64,000 nucleotides of DNA from Serratia nevei (GCF_037948395.1 NZ_CP149940.1:992001-1056000); one strand, 5' to 3'. Positions 54,099-63,638 are shown, counted from the first letter of the stretch. Translations and numbers: made by a program. Notes: a model not told the origin generated them from the letters alone.

Positions 54099-54560
54099 AT
54101 GTTAGATAAAACAGACCGTAAGCTGCTATGCATGCTGCAGCAAGATTGCACCCAGTCGCTGCAGGCGCTGGCCGATGCGGTCAATTTGACCTCGACGCCG
54201 TGCTGGAAACGGCTGAAGCGCCTGGAAGACGAGGGCTATATCCGCGGCCGGGTGGCGCTGCTGGATAACGAAAAGCTCGGCCTGGGGCTGACGGCGTTCG
54301 TGCTGATCAAGACCCAGCAGCACAGCAGCGAGTGGTATCAGGCGTTTGTGCAACTGACCAGCCAGATGCCCGAGGTGCTGGCGTTCTACCGCATGGCGGG
54401 GGAGTACGACTATCTGATGCAGGTCGAAGTGGCGGACATGAAAAGCTACGACGGCTTTTATAAGCGCCTGGTGAACGGCGTACCGGGCCTCATCGATGTC
54501 ACCTCAAGCTTTGCCATGGAAAAAATCAAATACACCACCGCGCTGCCGGTGCCGGAGTGA
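54099..54560 (+). CDS. decR: Lrp/AsnC-family regulator DecR (YbaO)
   Basis: DecR is an Lrp/AsnC-type regulator that, in E. coli, responds to cysteine and activates detoxification genes. The 153-residue protein has the N-terminal helix-turn-helix [48 protein letters not shown] and a RAM ligand domain with [24 protein letters not shown] start at ATG 54099, with CTCCTGG upstream; the frame opens three codons earlier at a GTG. It faces a cysteine desulfhydrase-like gene instead of the E. coli neighbours. Confidence 0.93.
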   Translation: MLDKTDRKLLCMLQQDCTQSLQALADAVNLTSTPCWKRLKRLEDEGYIRGRVALLDNEKLGLGLTAFVLIKTQQHSSEWYQAFVQLTSQMPEVLAFYRMAGEYDYLMQVEVADMKSYDGFYKRLVNGVPGLIDVTSSFAMEKIKYTTALPVPE

Positions 54561-54652
54561 AAAGTTCACCGGACGGGCGGCTCAACGGTGGTATCCTGCT
54601 CTGCTGAAGCAGAAAAAGAGACAAATCCCATAAAACCCTGGAATCAAACTGC

Positions 54653-56428
54653 GTGAGATTATTTGCTCAAATCGGCTGGTACTTCCGCCGGGAGTGGCGC
54701 CGCTACCTCGGGGCGGTGGTGCTGCTGATCGTCATCGCCATCCTGCAACTGCTGCCGCCTAAGCTGGTCGGCATCATCGTGGACGGCGTCACCGAAAAAC
54801 AAATGTCTACCGGCGTGCTGATGGCCTGGCTCGGGCTGATGATCGGCACCGCGATTGTCGTTTACCTGCTGCGCTATGTGTGGCGGGTGTTGCTGTTCGG
54901 CGCCTCCTACCAGCTGGCGGTCGAGCTGCGCGAAAACTTTTACCGCCAACTCAGCCGGCAAAACCCGGCGTTCTACCTGCGCCACCGCACCGGCGATCTG
55001 ATGGCGCGCGCCACCAACGACGTGGACCGCGTGGTGTTCGCCGCCGGCGAAGGCGTGCTGACGCTGGTGGACTCGCTGGTGATGGGGCTGGTGGTGCTGG
55101 TGGTGATGAGCACCCAAATCAGCTGGCAGCTGACGGTGCTGGCGTTGATCCCGATGCCGCTGATGGCGATCGCCATCAAATATTACGGCGACCAGCTGCA
55201 CCAGCGCTTTAAATCGGCGCAGGCGGCGTTTTCCAGCCTGAACGATCAGGCGCAGGAAAGCATGACCAGCATCCGCATGATCAAGGCCTTTGGGCTGGAA
55301 GATCACCAATCCAACCGCTTCGCCGAGGTGGCGGCGCAGACCGGCGCCAAGAACATGCACGTGGCGCGGGTGGATGCGCGCTTCGATCCGACCATTTATA
55401 TCGCCATCGGCGCCTCTAACCTGCTGGCCATCGGCGGCGGCAGCTGGATGGTGGTGAACGGGTCGCTGACGCTCGGGCAGCTGACCAGCTTTGTGATGTA
55501 TCTCGGCTTGATGATCTGGCCGATGCTGGCGCTGGCCTGGATGTTCAACATCGTCGAACGCGGCAGCGCGGCCTACAGCCGCATCCGCAGCCTGCTCGAC
55601 GAGGCGCCGGCGGTGCAGGACGGCCCGCAGGCGTTGCCGGCCGGCCGCGGCGTGCTGGACGTGGATATCCGCGCGTTCCACTACCCGGAAAACCCGCATC
55701 CGGCGCTGCATGACGTGGCGCTGACGCTGAAGCCGGGGCAGATGCTGGGGCTGTGCGGGCCGACCGGTGCCGGCAAGTCGACGCTGTTGTCGCTGATCCA
55801 GCGCCAGTTCGACGTCGACCAAGGGCAGATCCGCTATCACGGCCTGCCGTTGCCGCAGGTCAAACTCGACGACTGGCGTTCGCGGCTGTCGGTGGTGAGC
55901 CAGACGCCGTTCCTGTTCTCCGATACCGTGGCGAACAACATTGCGCTGGGCCATCCGGGGGCGACGCAGGCGCAGATCGAACAGGCGGCGCGGTTGGCCA
56001 GCGTCCATGAGGACATTCTGCGGCTGCCACAGGGCTATGACACCGAAGTGGGCGAACGCGGCGTGATGCTGTCGGGCGGGCAGAAACAGCGTATCTCCAT
56101 TGCGCGTGCGCTGCTGCTGGATGCGGAGATCCTGATCCTCGACGACGCGCTGTCGGCGGTGGACGGCCGTACCGAACACCAGATCCTGCACAACCTGCGC
56201 AGCTGGGGGCAAGATCGCACGGTGATCATCAGCGCGCACCGGCTGTCGGCCTTGACAGAAGCCAGCGAGATCCTGGTGATGCAGCACGGCGGCGTTGCGC
56301 AGCGCGGCGATCCGGTGGCGCTGGCGGCGCAGCCGGGCTGGTATCGCGATATGTACCGTTATCAGCAGCTGGAAGCGGCGCTGGATGAAGCGCCGGAAAA
56401 CGGCGAGGAGGCGTTGGCCGATGAATAA
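54653..56428 (+). CDS. mdlA: ABC transporter MdlA (permease-ATPase fusion)
   Basis: MdlA is one half of a heterodimeric multidrug-type ABC exporter. The 591-residue protein has six spans (to about residue 310), Walker [11 protein letters not shown] (about 370), the Q-loop, the signature [17 protein letters not shown] and Walker [10 protein letters not shown]. The catalytic position after Walker B is Asp rather than Glu (DDALS), so this may be the degenerate ATP site of the pair. Start is GTG 54653. Its last eight bases overlap mdlB. Substrate is unknown. Confidence 0.95.
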   Translation: MRLFAQIGWYFRREWRRYLGAVVLLIVIAILQLLPPKLVGIIVDGVTEKQMSTGVLMAWLGLMIGTAIVVYLLRYVWRVLLFGASYQLAVELRENFYRQLSRQNPAFYLRHRTGDLMARATNDVDRVVFAAGEGVLTLVDSLVMGLVVLVVMSTQISWQLTVLALIPMPLMAIAIKYYGDQLHQRFKSAQAAFSSLNDQAQESMTSIRMIKAFGLEDHQSNRFAEVAAQTGAKNMHVARVDARFDPTIYIAIGASNLLAIGGGSWMVVNGSLTLGQLTSFVMYLGLMIWPMLALAWMFNIVERGSAAYSRIRSLLDEAPAVQDGPQALPAGRGVLDVDIRAFHYPENPHPALHDVALTLKPGQMLGLCGPTGAGKSTLLSLIQRQFDVDQGQIRYHGLPLPQVKLDDWRSRLSVVSQTPFLFSDTVANNIALGHPGATQAQIEQAARLASVHEDILRLPQGYDTEVGERGVMLSGGQKQRISIARALLLDAEILILDDALSAVDGRTEHQILHNLRSWGQDRTVIISAHRLSALTEASEILVMQHGGVAQRGDPVALAAQPGWYRDMYRYQQLEAALDEAPENGEEALADE

Positions 56429-58199
56429 AGTGCAAAAGCTGTGGCCGACGCTGAAGCGGCTGCTGGCCTATGGCTCGCCGTACCGCAAACCGCTGGGGCT
56501 GGCGGTGCTGATGCTGTGGATCGCGGCGGCGGCGGAAGTCGCCGGGCCGATCCTGGTGAGCTATTTTATCGATAATTACGTCGCCAAAGGGCAACTGCCG
56601 CTGACGATCGTCGGTGGGCTGGCGGCGGCTTACATTCTGCTGGAGCTGCTGGCGGCGGCGCTGCACTACTTCCAGGCGCTGCTGTTCAACCAGGCGGCGG
56701 TGGGGGTGGTCCAGCGGCTGCGCACCGACGTGATGGACGCCGCGCTGCGCCAGCCGCTCAGCGCCTTCGACACGCAGCCGGTCGGGCAATTGATCTCGCG
56801 CGTCACCAACGACACTGAGGTGATCAAGGATCTGTACGTGATGGTGGTCTCCACGGTGCTGAAAAGCGCCGCGCTGATCGGCGCCATGCTGGTGGCGATG
56901 TTCAGCCTCGACTGGCGCATGGCGCTGGTGGCGGTCTGCATCTTCCCGGCGGTGTTTGTGGTGATGGGCATCTATCAATACTACAGCACGCCGATCGTGC
57001 GCCGGGTGCGCAGCTATCTGGCGGACATCAACGACGGTTTCAACGAAGTGATCAACGGCATGGGCGTGATTCAGCAGTTCCGCCAGCAGGTGCGCTTCGG
57101 TGAACGCATGAGCGCCGCCAGTCAGTCGCACTATCTGGCGCGCATGCAGACCCTGCGGCTCGACGGTTTCCTGCTGCGACCGCTGCTCAGCCTGTTTTCG
57201 GCGCTGGTGCTGTGCGGGCTGCTGATGCTGTTCGGCTTCAGCGGCGAGGGGGTGATTGGCGTCGGCGTGCTCTATGCCTTCATCAACTACCTGGGGCGCC
57301 TGAACGAACCGCTGATCGAGCTCACGTCGCAGCAGTCGATCCTGCAGCAGGCGGTGGTGGCCGGTGAACGCATTTTCGAGCTGATGGATCGCAGCCAGCA
57401 GAGTTACGGCGCCGACGATCGTCCGCTGGCCGGTGGCCGCATCGACATCACCGATCTGAGCTTCGCTTACCGCGCGGACAAAAAGGTGCTGCAGCACATT
57501 TCGCTGGCGGTGCCTTCGCGCGGTTTCGTGGCGCTGGTTGGGCATACCGGCAGCGGCAAGAGCACCTTGGCCAACCTGCTGATGGGCTATTACCCGGTCA
57601 GCGAGGGGGAAGTGCGTCTCGATGGCCGCCCGATCTCCAGCCTGTCGCACCGCACGCTGCGCCAGGGCGTGGCGATGGTGCAGCAGGATCCGGTGGTGAT
57701 CGCCGATTCGGTGCTGGCCAACGTTACGTTGGGGCGCAACATCGAGGAAGACGCCGTGTGGCAGGCGCTGGAAACGGTGCAGCTGGCGAGTCTGGTGCGC
57801 GGCTTCCCGCAGGGTATTCACACCCGGCTGGGAGAGCAGGGCAATAACCTGTCCGTCGGGCAGAAACAGCTGCTGGCGATGGCGCGGGTCTTGGTGCAGG
57901 CGCCGCAGATCCTGATCCTCGACGAGGCGACCGCCAATATCGACTCGGGCACCGAACAGGCGATCCAGCGCGCGCTGCGTGCGATCCGCGAGCACACCAC
58001 GCTGGTGGTGATCGCCCACCGGCTGTCGACCATCGTCGATGCCGATTCCATCCTGGTGCTGCATCGCGGCCAGGCGGTAGAGCAGGGCAACCATCAGCAG
58101 CTGCTGGCGCAGCAGGGGCGCTACTACCAGATGTACCAGCTGCAGCTGGCGGGCGAGCAGCTGGCGGAAGCGGTGCGCGAAGAGAGCCAACCCGCCTGA
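56421..58199 (+). CDS. mdlB: ABC transporter MdlB (permease-ATPase fusion)
   Basis: MdlB pairs with MdlA. The 592-residue protein has six spans, Walker [11 protein letters not shown], signature [15 protein letters not shown] and Walker [15 protein letters not shown] with the normal catalytic Glu. The start ATG 56421 lies inside the end of mdlA with GGAGG close by, so translation is coupled. The signature LSVGQ differs from the usual LSGGQ, as seen in other heterodimeric exporters. Confidence 0.95.
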   Translation: MNKVQKLWPTLKRLLAYGSPYRKPLGLAVLMLWIAAAAEVAGPILVSYFIDNYVAKGQLPLTIVGGLAAAYILLELLAAALHYFQALLFNQAAVGVVQRLRTDVMDAALRQPLSAFDTQPVGQLISRVTNDTEVIKDLYVMVVSTVLKSAALIGAMLVAMFSLDWRMALVAVCIFPAVFVVMGIYQYYSTPIVRRVRSYLADINDGFNEVINGMGVIQQFRQQVRFGERMSAASQSHYLARMQTLRLDGFLLRPLLSLFSALVLCGLLMLFGFSGEGVIGVGVLYAFINYLGRLNEPLIELTSQQSILQQAVVAGERIFELMDRSQQSYGADDRPLAGGRIDITDLSFAYRADKKVLQHISLAVPSRGFVALVGHTGSGKSTLANLLMGYYPVSEGEVRLDGRPISSLSHRTLRQGVAMVQQDPVVIADSVLANVTLGRNIEEDAVWQALETVQLASLVRGFPQGIHTRLGEQGNNLSVGQKQLLAMARVLVQAPQILILDEATANIDSGTEQAIQRALRAIREHTTLVVIAHRLSTIVDADSILVLHRGQAVEQGNHQQLLAQQGRYYQMYQLQLAGEQLAEAVREESQPA

Positions 58200-58203
58200 G
58201 CAT

Positions 58204-58232
58204 GGGCCGCGATCGCGGCCCTTCTTTTTTTC
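58204..58232 (+). terminator. Terminator of mdlAB
   Basis: GGGCCGCGATCGCGGCCC is a perfect 18-base palindrome followed by TTCTTTTTTT. Confidence 0.9.
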
Positions 58233-58298
58233 CCACGCACCACAAGCAGGCAACCCGCCTGCGCCATGCCCCCTTTCTGCACTTTTTCGACGCGATGC

Positions 58299-58313
58299 GC
58301 ACCAAATCAGTGC
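58299..58313. promoter_or_regulatory. NtrC-binding-like site upstream of glnK
   Basis: GCAC-N7-GTGC fits the NtrC consensus TGCACCAAAATGGTGCA, sharing GCACCAAA on the left. It is about 100 bases before the sigma-54 promoter. A weaker GATGGTGC half site lies near 58358-58365. Confidence 0.6.
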
Positions 58314-58409
58314 GCGATATTTAATCAATTCAGGGTATCGGTATGGCGCCGCGGTCTGATGGTGCCCGCGTTCCCGCTAATCCGCTGAATCGTCATGCAA
58401 AATCAAATC

Positions 58410-58425
58410 TGGCACAGGCCTTGCT
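58410..58425 (+). promoter_or_regulatory. Sigma-54 promoter of glnK-amtB
   Basis: TGGCAC-N5-TTGCT matches the sigma-54 -24/-12 consensus completely and lies 52 bases before the glnK start. Confidence 0.88.
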
Positions 58426-58477
58426 ACATATGACGCGTACCAGGGGTGAGTTTGGGTTTAATTCGTGGAGGGGCAAT

Positions 58478-58816
58478 ATGAAGCTGGTGACCGTGGTAAT
58501 CAAACCGTTCAAGCTGGAGGACGTGCGCGAGGCTCTGTCCTCCGTGGGCATTCAGGGGTTGACCGTAACCGAAGTGAAGGGCTTTGGCCGCCAGAAGGGG
58601 CACGCCGAGCTGTATCGCGGCGCCGAATATAACGTCAACTTCCTGCCCAAGGTCAAAATCGACATCGCCATCGCTGACGATCAGTTGGATGAAGTGGTTG
58701 ATGTGATTAGCAAAGCCGCCTACACCGGCAAAATCGGCGACGGCAAAATTTTCGTTGCCGAGTTGCAACGCGTGATCCGCATTCGCACCGGCGAAACCGA
58801 CGAATCGGCACTGTAA
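58478..58816 (+). CDS. glnK: Nitrogen regulatory PII protein GlnK
   Basis: GlnK is a trimeric PII protein that senses 2-oxoglutarate and ATP/ADP and blocks AmtB when nitrogen is plentiful. The 112-residue product has the T-loop with the uridylylation site Tyr51 (AEYNVNF), Gly-Arg-Gln-Lys at 37-40 (the nucleotide region), and GDGKIFV plus RIRTGE in the C-loop. I chose ATG 58478, preceded by GGAGGGGC and downstream of the sigma-54 promoter, over the 58343 frame opening. Confidence 0.97.
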   Translation: MKLVTVVIKPFKLEDVREALSSVGIQGLTVTEVKGFGRQKGHAELYRGAEYNVNFLPKVKIDIAIADDQLDEVVDVISKAAYTGKIGDGKIFVAELQRVIRIRTGETDESAL

Positions 58817-58852
58817 CCGCGAACTCAGCTAAGTGATGGGGATGGATTGATA

Positions 58853-60139
58853 ATGAAAAGACTGTTATCCATGTTGGGCCTGAGTTCGGTAACCCTGGTT
58901 CCTTCTTTGGCCCTGGCCGCCCCGGCGGTCGCTGATAAGGCAGACAACGCCTTTATGATGATCTGCACTGCGTTGGTGCTGTTCATGACGCTGCCGGGCA
59001 TCGCGCTGTTTTACGGCGGCCTGCTGCGCGGCAAAAACGTGCTGTCGATGCTGACGCAGGTCACCGTCACCTTCGCGCTGGTCTGCGTGCTGTGGGTGCT
59101 GTATGGCTACAGCCTGGCGTTCAGCGAGGGCAATGCGGTATTTGGCGGGTTCGAAACGGCGATGCTGAAAGGCATCGGCATCGATAGCGTCACCGGCAGC
59201 ATCAGCCAGATGATCCACGTCGCCTTCCAGGCGTCCTTCGCCTGTATCACCGTCGCACTAGTGGTGGGCGGCTTCGCCGAACGCATTCGCTTCTCGGCGG
59301 TGCTGATCTTCGCGATTGTGTGGTTCACGCTGTCTTATCTGCCGATCGCGCACATGGTGTGGGGCGGCGGCTACCTGGCCACCGACGGCGCATTGGACTT
59401 CGCCGGCGGCACCGTAGTGCACATCAACGCCGCCAGCGCCGGGTTGGTCGGCGCCTACCTGATCGGCAAGCGCGCCGGCTTCGGTAAAGAGGCCTTCAAA
59501 CCGCACAACCTGCCGATGGTGTTTACCGGGGCGTCCATCCTGTATATCGGCTGGTTCGGCTTTAACGCCGGCTCCGCCAGCGCGGCCAACGGCATTGCGG
59601 CCCTGGCATTCCTCAATACCGTGGTCGCCACCGCGGGCGCCATTCTCTCCTGGACCTTCGCCGAATGGGTGCTGCGCGGCAAGCCTTCGCTGCTGGGCGC
59701 CTGCTCCGGCATGATCGCCGGACTGGTTGCGGTGACGCCGGCGGCGGGCACCGTGGGCGTGGGCGGGGCGTTGATCATCGGCCTGGTGGGCGGCGTCGCC
59801 GGCCTGTGGGGTGTCGTGACGCTGAAAAAATGGCTGAAGGTGGACGACACCTGCGACGTGTTCGGCGTGCACGGGGTGTGCGGCATCGTCGGCTGCCTGC
59901 TGACCGGCGTGTTCACCGCCTCTTCACTGGGCGGCACCGGCTACGCCGAAGGGGTGACGATGGGCCATCAGGTCTGGATCCAGCTGGTGAGCGTGCTGAT
60001 CACGCTGGTGTGGTCGAGCATCGCCGCCTTTATCGCCTTCAAGATCGCGGGCGCGATGGTGGGCCTGAGAGTGCCGGAAGAGCAGGAACGCGAGGGGCTG
60101 GACGTCAACAGCCACGGCGAGAGCGCCTACAACCAATAA
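58853..60139 (+). CDS. amtB: Ammonium transporter AmtB
   Basis: AmtB is a trimeric ammonium channel in the inner membrane. The 428-residue precursor has a signal peptide (cleaved after ALAA near residue 22) and 11 spans. The Phe gate and twin-His pore are within the regions FQASFACITVALVVGGFAERI and FGVHGVCGIVGCLLTG; the signature DFAGGTVVHINAASAGLVGAY is typical. ATG 58853 is chosen over the TTG at 58847. It follows glnK by 36 bases. Confidence 0.97.
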   Translation: MKRLLSMLGLSSVTLVPSLALAAPAVADKADNAFMMICTALVLFMTLPGIALFYGGLLRGKNVLSMLTQVTVTFALVCVLWVLYGYSLAFSEGNAVFGGFETAMLKGIGIDSVTGSISQMIHVAFQASFACITVALVVGGFAERIRFSAVLIFAIVWFTLSYLPIAHMVWGGGYLATDGALDFAGGTVVHINAASAGLVGAYLIGKRAGFGKEAFKPHNLPMVFTGASILYIGWFGFNAGSASAANGIAALAFLNTVVATAGAILSWTFAEWVLRGKPSLLGACSGMIAGLVAVTPAAGTVGVGGALIIGLVGGVAGLWGVVTLKKWLKVDDTCDVFGVHGVCGIVGCLLTGVFTASSLGGTGYAEGVTMGHQVWIQLVSVLITLVWSSIAAFIAFKIAGAMVGLRVPEEQEREGLDVNSHGESAYNQ

Positions 60140-60189
60140 GACTCGAAGCAGGGCAGTGCGCTAAAGACTAAAATAATGATGAAGCCGAC

Positions 60190-60219
60190 AGGGGCGATGG
60201 AAACATCGCCCCTTTCTTT
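60190..60219 (+). terminator. Terminator of glnK-amtB
   Basis: AGGGGCGATG/CATCGCCCCT with loop GAAA is followed by TTCTTT. Confidence 0.85.
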
Positions 60220-60229
60220 ATGCTGCGGA

Positions 60230-61093
60230 TCAGGCGTCGCGCTGGCGAATCACCCCTTCCTGCACGGTGGTGGCGACCAGGACGCCGTCGCGGGTGTAGA
60301 TTTGGCCGCGAACAAAGCCCCGTGCGCCGGAGGCGGAGGAGCTCTCCACCGCGTACAGCAGCCAGTCATCCATGCGGAACGGGCGATGGAACCACATGGA
60401 GTGGTCAATGGTGGCCACCTGCATGCCCGGCTCGAGGAAGCCGACGCCGTGCGGCTGCAGCGCGGTCGGCAGGAAGTTAAAGTCCGACGCGTAGCCCAGC
60501 AGGTATTGGTGGATGCGTTGATCGTCCGGCATGCTGCCGTTGGCGCGGAACCAGACGTAGCGATGCGGTTCTTCCACACTGCCTTTCAGCGGGTTGTGGA
60601 ATTTCACCGGGCGCATTTCGATCGGCTTTTGGCCGATAAATTTTTCGCGCACTTTTTCCGGCAGCATATGCGCCAGCTTCTGGGCGATCTCTGATTCGGA
60701 CAGCAGCCCTTCCGGCGGCGGCACGTCCGGCATCAGGTTCTGGTGCTCGAAACCCGCCTCCGGGCTCTGGAAGGAGGCGGTCATATAGAAGATAGGTTTA
60801 CCGTGCTGGATGGCGCTGACGCGGCGCGCGCTGAAGCTGTTGCCGTCGCGCAGGGTTTCCACGTCGTAAACGATAGGCTTGCTGCTGTCGCCCGGGCGCA
60901 GGAAGTAGCTGTGGAAAGAATGCACGCTGCGTTCATCCGGCACCGTCTGCTTGGCGGCGTACAGCGCCTGGCCGACCACCTGCCCGCCGAACACCTGGCG
61001 CAGCCCCAAATCTTCACTCTGGCCGCGGAACAGCCCTTCTTCGATTTTCTCCAGATCCAGCAGATCGAGGAGGTTTTGCAATGCCTGGCTCAT
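60230..61093 (-). CDS. tesB: Acyl-CoA thioesterase II TesB
   Basis: TesB hydrolyses medium- and long-chain acyl-CoA. The 287-residue double hot-dog protein starts [44 protein letters not shown]. The catalytic Asp, Thr and Gln regions are in [21 protein letters not shown] and [22 protein letters not shown]. Length agrees with E. coli TesB (286). It converges on amtB and is divergent from ybaY. Confidence 0.97.
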   Translation of the reverse strand: MSQALQNLLDLLDLEKIEEGLFRGQSEDLGLRQVFGGQVVGQALYAAKQTVPDERSVHSFHSYFLRPGDSSKPIVYDVETLRDGNSFSARRVSAIQHGKPIFYMTASFQSPEAGFEHQNLMPDVPPPEGLLSESEIAQKLAHMLPEKVREKFIGQKPIEMRPVKFHNPLKGSVEEPHRYVWFRANGSMPDDQRIHQYLLGYASDFNFLPTALQPHGVGFLEPGMQVATIDHSMWFHRPFRMDDWLLYAVESSSASGARGFVRGQIYTRDGVLVATTVQEGVIRQRDA

Positions 61094-61324
61094 AAAGTTG
61101 TTACCTTTCTAATAATCATTTTGCGCAGTGTGCGGAATATCACGGCGCGGCGTCAACATCTTGCGTTATAGGGCCGATGAGAATGCTCTTAATAGTGGGC
61201 GCTTTGGACAGGCTAAGTGATTAATAGGTGGAGCAAAGTGGATTTGTCAGTGTTTTGTGCTAAGTTTAATAGGTGCGGTGGTGAAAGCCACCAACATGTT
61301 GATAATAAAAAAGGAGACCGATCC

Positions 61325-61816
61325 ATGAAACTCTGGCAAATCGTAGGCGGTGCCGCGGCACTGACGATCACGCTGGCAGGATGCGCGCAAAAGAGTGCTG
61401 ATGTGCCTACACAGGCGGCCGGTAACCCGGCGGCTGCGCAAACGCAGATTCAGGGCCCGGCGGTGACAGGTTCGGTTAATATACGTCAGCGCATTGCGCT
61501 GCCGCCGGACGCCGTACTGACGGTCACCCTCTCTGACGCCTCGCTGGCGGATGCGCCGTCTAAAGTGATTGCACAGCGCGCGGTACGCACTGAAGGGCAA
61601 CAGGCGCCGTTCAGCTTTACGCTGCCGTATAACCCGTCCGACATCCAACCGAATGCGCGTATCATTCTGAGCGCGGCGGTGACGGTCAACGGGCGACTGA
61701 TGTTTATTACCGACACCATCCAGGAAGTGGTCAACCGCAACGGCACCCGTGCCGATCTGCTGCTGGTTCCGGTTCAGGGTGTGCCGATTCAGGCTGCGCC
61801 AACCGCCATGCAGTAA
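61325..61816 (+). CDS. ybaY: YbaY-family lipoprotein
   Basis: A 163-residue lipoprotein with lipobox TLAGC, lipid on Cys20. The mature part contains the type III secretion pilotin-like fold of the YbaY family: VTGSVNIRQRIALPPDAVLTVTLSDASLADAP and LPYNPSDIQPNARIILSAAVTVNGRLMFITDT. Function unknown. I chose ATG 61325, with AAGGAG upstream, over the frame opening at 61217. Confidence 0.93.
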   Translation: MKLWQIVGGAAALTITLAGCAQKSADVPTQAAGNPAAAQTQIQGPAVTGSVNIRQRIALPPDAVLTVTLSDASLADAPSKVIAQRAVRTEGQQAPFSFTLPYNPSDIQPNARIILSAAVTVNGRLMFITDTIQEVVNRNGTRADLLLVPVQGVPIQAAPTAMQ

Positions 61817-61844
61817 TCTTACTGCGGTACAGCAAGATGAAATC

Positions 61845-61882
61845 AACAGCCTTTGCGCTTCGGCCAAAGGCTGTTTTGTTTT
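61845..61882 (+). terminator. Terminator of ybaY
   Basis: AACAGCCTTTG/CAAAGGCTGTT is followed by TTGTTTT and touches the stop codon of the convergent atl gene. Confidence 0.82.
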
Positions 61883-62195
61883 ACCAGCGCCAGCCGTAGC
61901 GATCGAAATCGACCGTGCTGTGCGGGCCGAAAATAATCCCCTCCGCCAGCAATGCCTGCCGCTGCCGTTGAAAATCCTCCCCCTGCTGCGATATCTGCCC
62001 GTGGCGGTTGATCACCCGGTGCCAGGGCAGCGTGCTGCCTTCCGGCAAACGCCGCAGCACGCCGCCGACCTGACGTGCGGCGCGCGGTGAACCGGCCAGC
62101 CGGGCAACTTCGCCGTAGGTGGTGACTTTGCCGTAAGGAATGGCGGCCACGATGTGGAATACCCGCTGGCTGAAAGAGGCGTCTTCTGGTTGCAT
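61881..62195 (-). CDS. atl: Alkyltransferase-like protein Atl
   Basis: Atl (YbaZ) binds O6-alkylguanine and other bulky lesions and hands them to nucleotide-excision repair. The 104-residue protein resembles the DNA-binding domain of O6-alkylguanine transferases (VFHIVAAIPYGKVTTYGEVARLAG, RQVGGVLRR), but the active-site motif PCHR is replaced by PWHRV, so no alkyl transfer is possible. This Trp substitution is the hallmark of the family. The start is ATG 62195. Confidence 0.95.
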   Translation of the reverse strand: MQPEDASFSQRVFHIVAAIPYGKVTTYGEVARLAGSPRAARQVGGVLRRLPEGSTLPWHRVINRHGQISQQGEDFQRQRQALLAEGIIFGPHSTVDFDRYGWRW

Positions 62196-62282
62196 GTTGC
62201 TGTTCCTGCGCGAGTCAAAACCCAGGCGGAGAGTGTGCCACAGCGCAGGTGGGTAAGAAAACAGCGGTTGGTCCCGGTTGGC

Positions 62283-62311
62283 TTGCTATTTGATAGGGCA
62301 TCGCCGATAAT
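62283..62311 (+). promoter_or_regulatory. Predicted ffs promoter
   Basis: TTGCTA (62283-62288) and GATAAT (62306-62311) have a 17-base spacer and a GC-rich discriminator (GCCCACCGC), as is usual for stable-RNA promoters. Transcription would start about 25 bases before mature 4.5S RNA, leaving a leader for processing. Confidence 0.6.
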
Positions 62312-62343
62312 GCCCACCGCTTCGGAGTACAGAAGCCGTCAAT

Positions 62344-62457
62344 GGGGGCCCTGTTGGTTCTCCCGCAACACTAACTTGTGAACTCGGTCAGGTCCGGAAG
62401 GAAGCAGCCGCAGCAGGTGACGTGTGTGCCGGGATGTAGCTGGCAGGGCCTCCACCA
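62344..62457 (+). ncRNA. ffs: 4.5S RNA of the signal recognition particle
   Basis: 4.5S RNA binds Ffh to form the signal recognition particle that targets membrane proteins to FtsY and SecYEG. The 114 bases include the universally conserved Ffh-binding region GGTCAGGTCCGGAAGGAAGC and the opposing GTGCCGGGATGTAGC. The ends pair as a long stem (GGGGGCCCTG with CAGGGCCTCC, one G-U pair). Length equals the E. coli RNA. The 3' end from 62441 is also the outer end of a 141-bp inverted repeat, so a mobile or invertible element abuts the gene directly. Confidence 0.95.
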
Positions 62458-62468
62458 ATTTGTATCTA

Positions 62469-62497
62469 AGTACTTAATAAGTAATGATTAAAGTACT
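62469..62497. promoter_or_regulatory. Candidate tyrosine-recombinase core site in the left arm
   Basis: AGTACTTAAT (62469-62478) and ATTAAAGTACT (62487-62497) are inverted apart from one inserted base and enclose the eight-base spacer AAGTAATG. Two inverted binding arms around a 6-8 base spacer is the layout of tyrosine-recombinase crossover sites. Activity is inferred from form only. Confidence 0.45.
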
Positions 62498-62519
62498 GAA
62501 ATCCCGCCTCCATAGCCTT

Positions 62520-62547
62520 AGTGGTACAAAAACTGTGTATCACCAGT
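62520..62547. promoter_or_regulatory. Imperfect palindrome before the recombinase start
   Basis: TGGTACA and TGTGTATCACCA form an imperfect inverted repeat about a dozen bases before the recombinase ATG. It may be an operator or an additional recombinase-binding site. Confidence 0.3.
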
Positions 62548-62558
62548 AGGGCTTCACG

Positions 62559-63629
62559 ATGTCTCTTATGCTCTCCCGTCATGGGATCTGGTATTACCGT
62601 AAAGTTAACGTTTTACCCTGTGGTAAACGTCGTGAGTTTCGTCGTTCGTTAGGTACTCGTTCAAAGACTGAAGCGACAAAGCGATCTTTACGCTTTGCAG
62701 ATCGCCCTTGGCTGATTACTGAAACTGTCAGTCCTACAATCGGTATGAGCCAAACCCCTCAATCAGAATTGTCATTCCAAGAGCTAAAACTACAGGCTGT
62801 ACAGTATGTTGAGTTTAAAAGCCTTGAAGTTTGCGAGAGGGAAGTCGCTTCTATCAAACGCTGTATTGGCAAGTACTTTAACTTTACTGATCAGGTATTT
62901 AAGCGTAGTAGGGCTTCTGAATTCATTAGCGGGCTAGATGTCGCCATTCCTACGAAGAACAAATATGTTAAGAAAATCAGCGGATTTTTCCGATGGCTGA
63001 AACATCATACTGACTATGATTTCCAAAACCCTTTTGAAGGATTGCTCCAGAAGGATCGTGAGCCAGTATCCCAAAAGCGAGAGGCATATACAGATTTTCA
63101 GATTAAACATCTTGAGAATGGGAGCACTACTTTGCCTGAATGGAAGAGGTGGATTGTTTTACTTGGTCGTTTTACAGGGATGAGGGCAAACGAAATTTGC
63201 CAACTATATCATAACGATATATTCAAAAATGATGGGAGGTGGTGCATCAGGATAGATGATCGTTATGAAGGACAAGTGGTTAAAACAGAGAACAGTAAAC
63301 GTACCATACCAATTCATAAAAAATTGATAGATATTGGTTTTTTGCACTATGTACAAAAGCAAAAAGGCAGATTATTTCCCCAGCTAACTCTCTATAAGGG
63401 ATCATATAGCCACTACTTCACCCGTTGGTTTAGCGGTTATCGTAAAAGATTAGGCGTTCCTGAGTTTCATTCACTGAGACATTACGTTGCAACTAAGTTT
63501 AAAAATGCTGGTGTAGTGGAGCATTACGCTGCTGCATTCTTGGGACATGCAGATAACTCAATCACATACAGGAGATATGGCAAATCAGTGGCTGTGTCGC
63601 GATTATATGATCTATTGGAGCATATTTGA
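62559..63629 (+). CDS. Tyrosine recombinase/integrase at the ffs 3' end
   Basis: The 356-residue protein is a tyrosine recombinase. The catalytic set is complete: Arg209 (FTGMRANEI), Lys242 (VVKTENSKR), His304 and Arg307 (HSLRHYV), His330 (FLGHADNS) and nucleophile Tyr340 (YRRYGK). The N-terminal part (MLSRHGIWYYRKV, then RREFRRSLGTRSKTEA) resembles the arm-type DNA-binding domain of phage and island integrases, followed by a SAM-like core-binding domain (about 70-165). The first eight codons lie in the inverted repeat. The second ATG at 62568 is an alternative start. AT content is higher than in neighbouring genes, indicating transfer. No excisionase is next to it. It may be an integrase, an invertase for its own segment, or both. 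Confidence 0.92.
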   Translation: MSLMLSRHGIWYYRKVNVLPCGKRREFRRSLGTRSKTEATKRSLRFADRPWLITETVSPTIGMSQTPQSELSFQELKLQAVQYVEFKSLEVCEREVASIKRCIGKYFNFTDQVFKRSRASEFISGLDVAIPTKNKYVKKISGFFRWLKHHTDYDFQNPFEGLLQKDREPVSQKREAYTDFQIKHLENGSTTLPEWKRWIVLLGRFTGMRANEICQLYHNDIFKNDGRWCIRIDDRYEGQVVKTENSKRTIPIHKKLIDIGFLHYVQKQKGRLFPQLTLYKGSYSHYFTRWFSGYRKRLGVPEFHSLRHYVATKFKNAGVVEHYAAAFLGHADNSITYRRYGKSVAVSRLYDLLEHI

Positions 63630-63638
63630 TCTCGTTCT

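Larger units (their letters stand above)
62441..62581 (+). repeat. Left arm of a perfect 141-bp inverted repeat
   Basis: Every base from 62441 to 62581 is the exact complement of 63669-63809 read in reverse (position i pairs with 126250 minus i). The arm begins inside ffs, covers its last 17 bases, crosses about 100 AT-rich bases and ends in codon 8 of the recombinase gene. Beyond both ends the match stops at once. Inside lies a recombination-site-like element at 62469-62497. Confidence 0.97.

Noticed and set aside
56229-58328. Very long open frame opposite mdlB (699 codons)
   Set aside because: Composition is typical of an antisense shadow (His/Arg/Gln-rich, no domains), while mdlB on the other strand has all ABC motifs.
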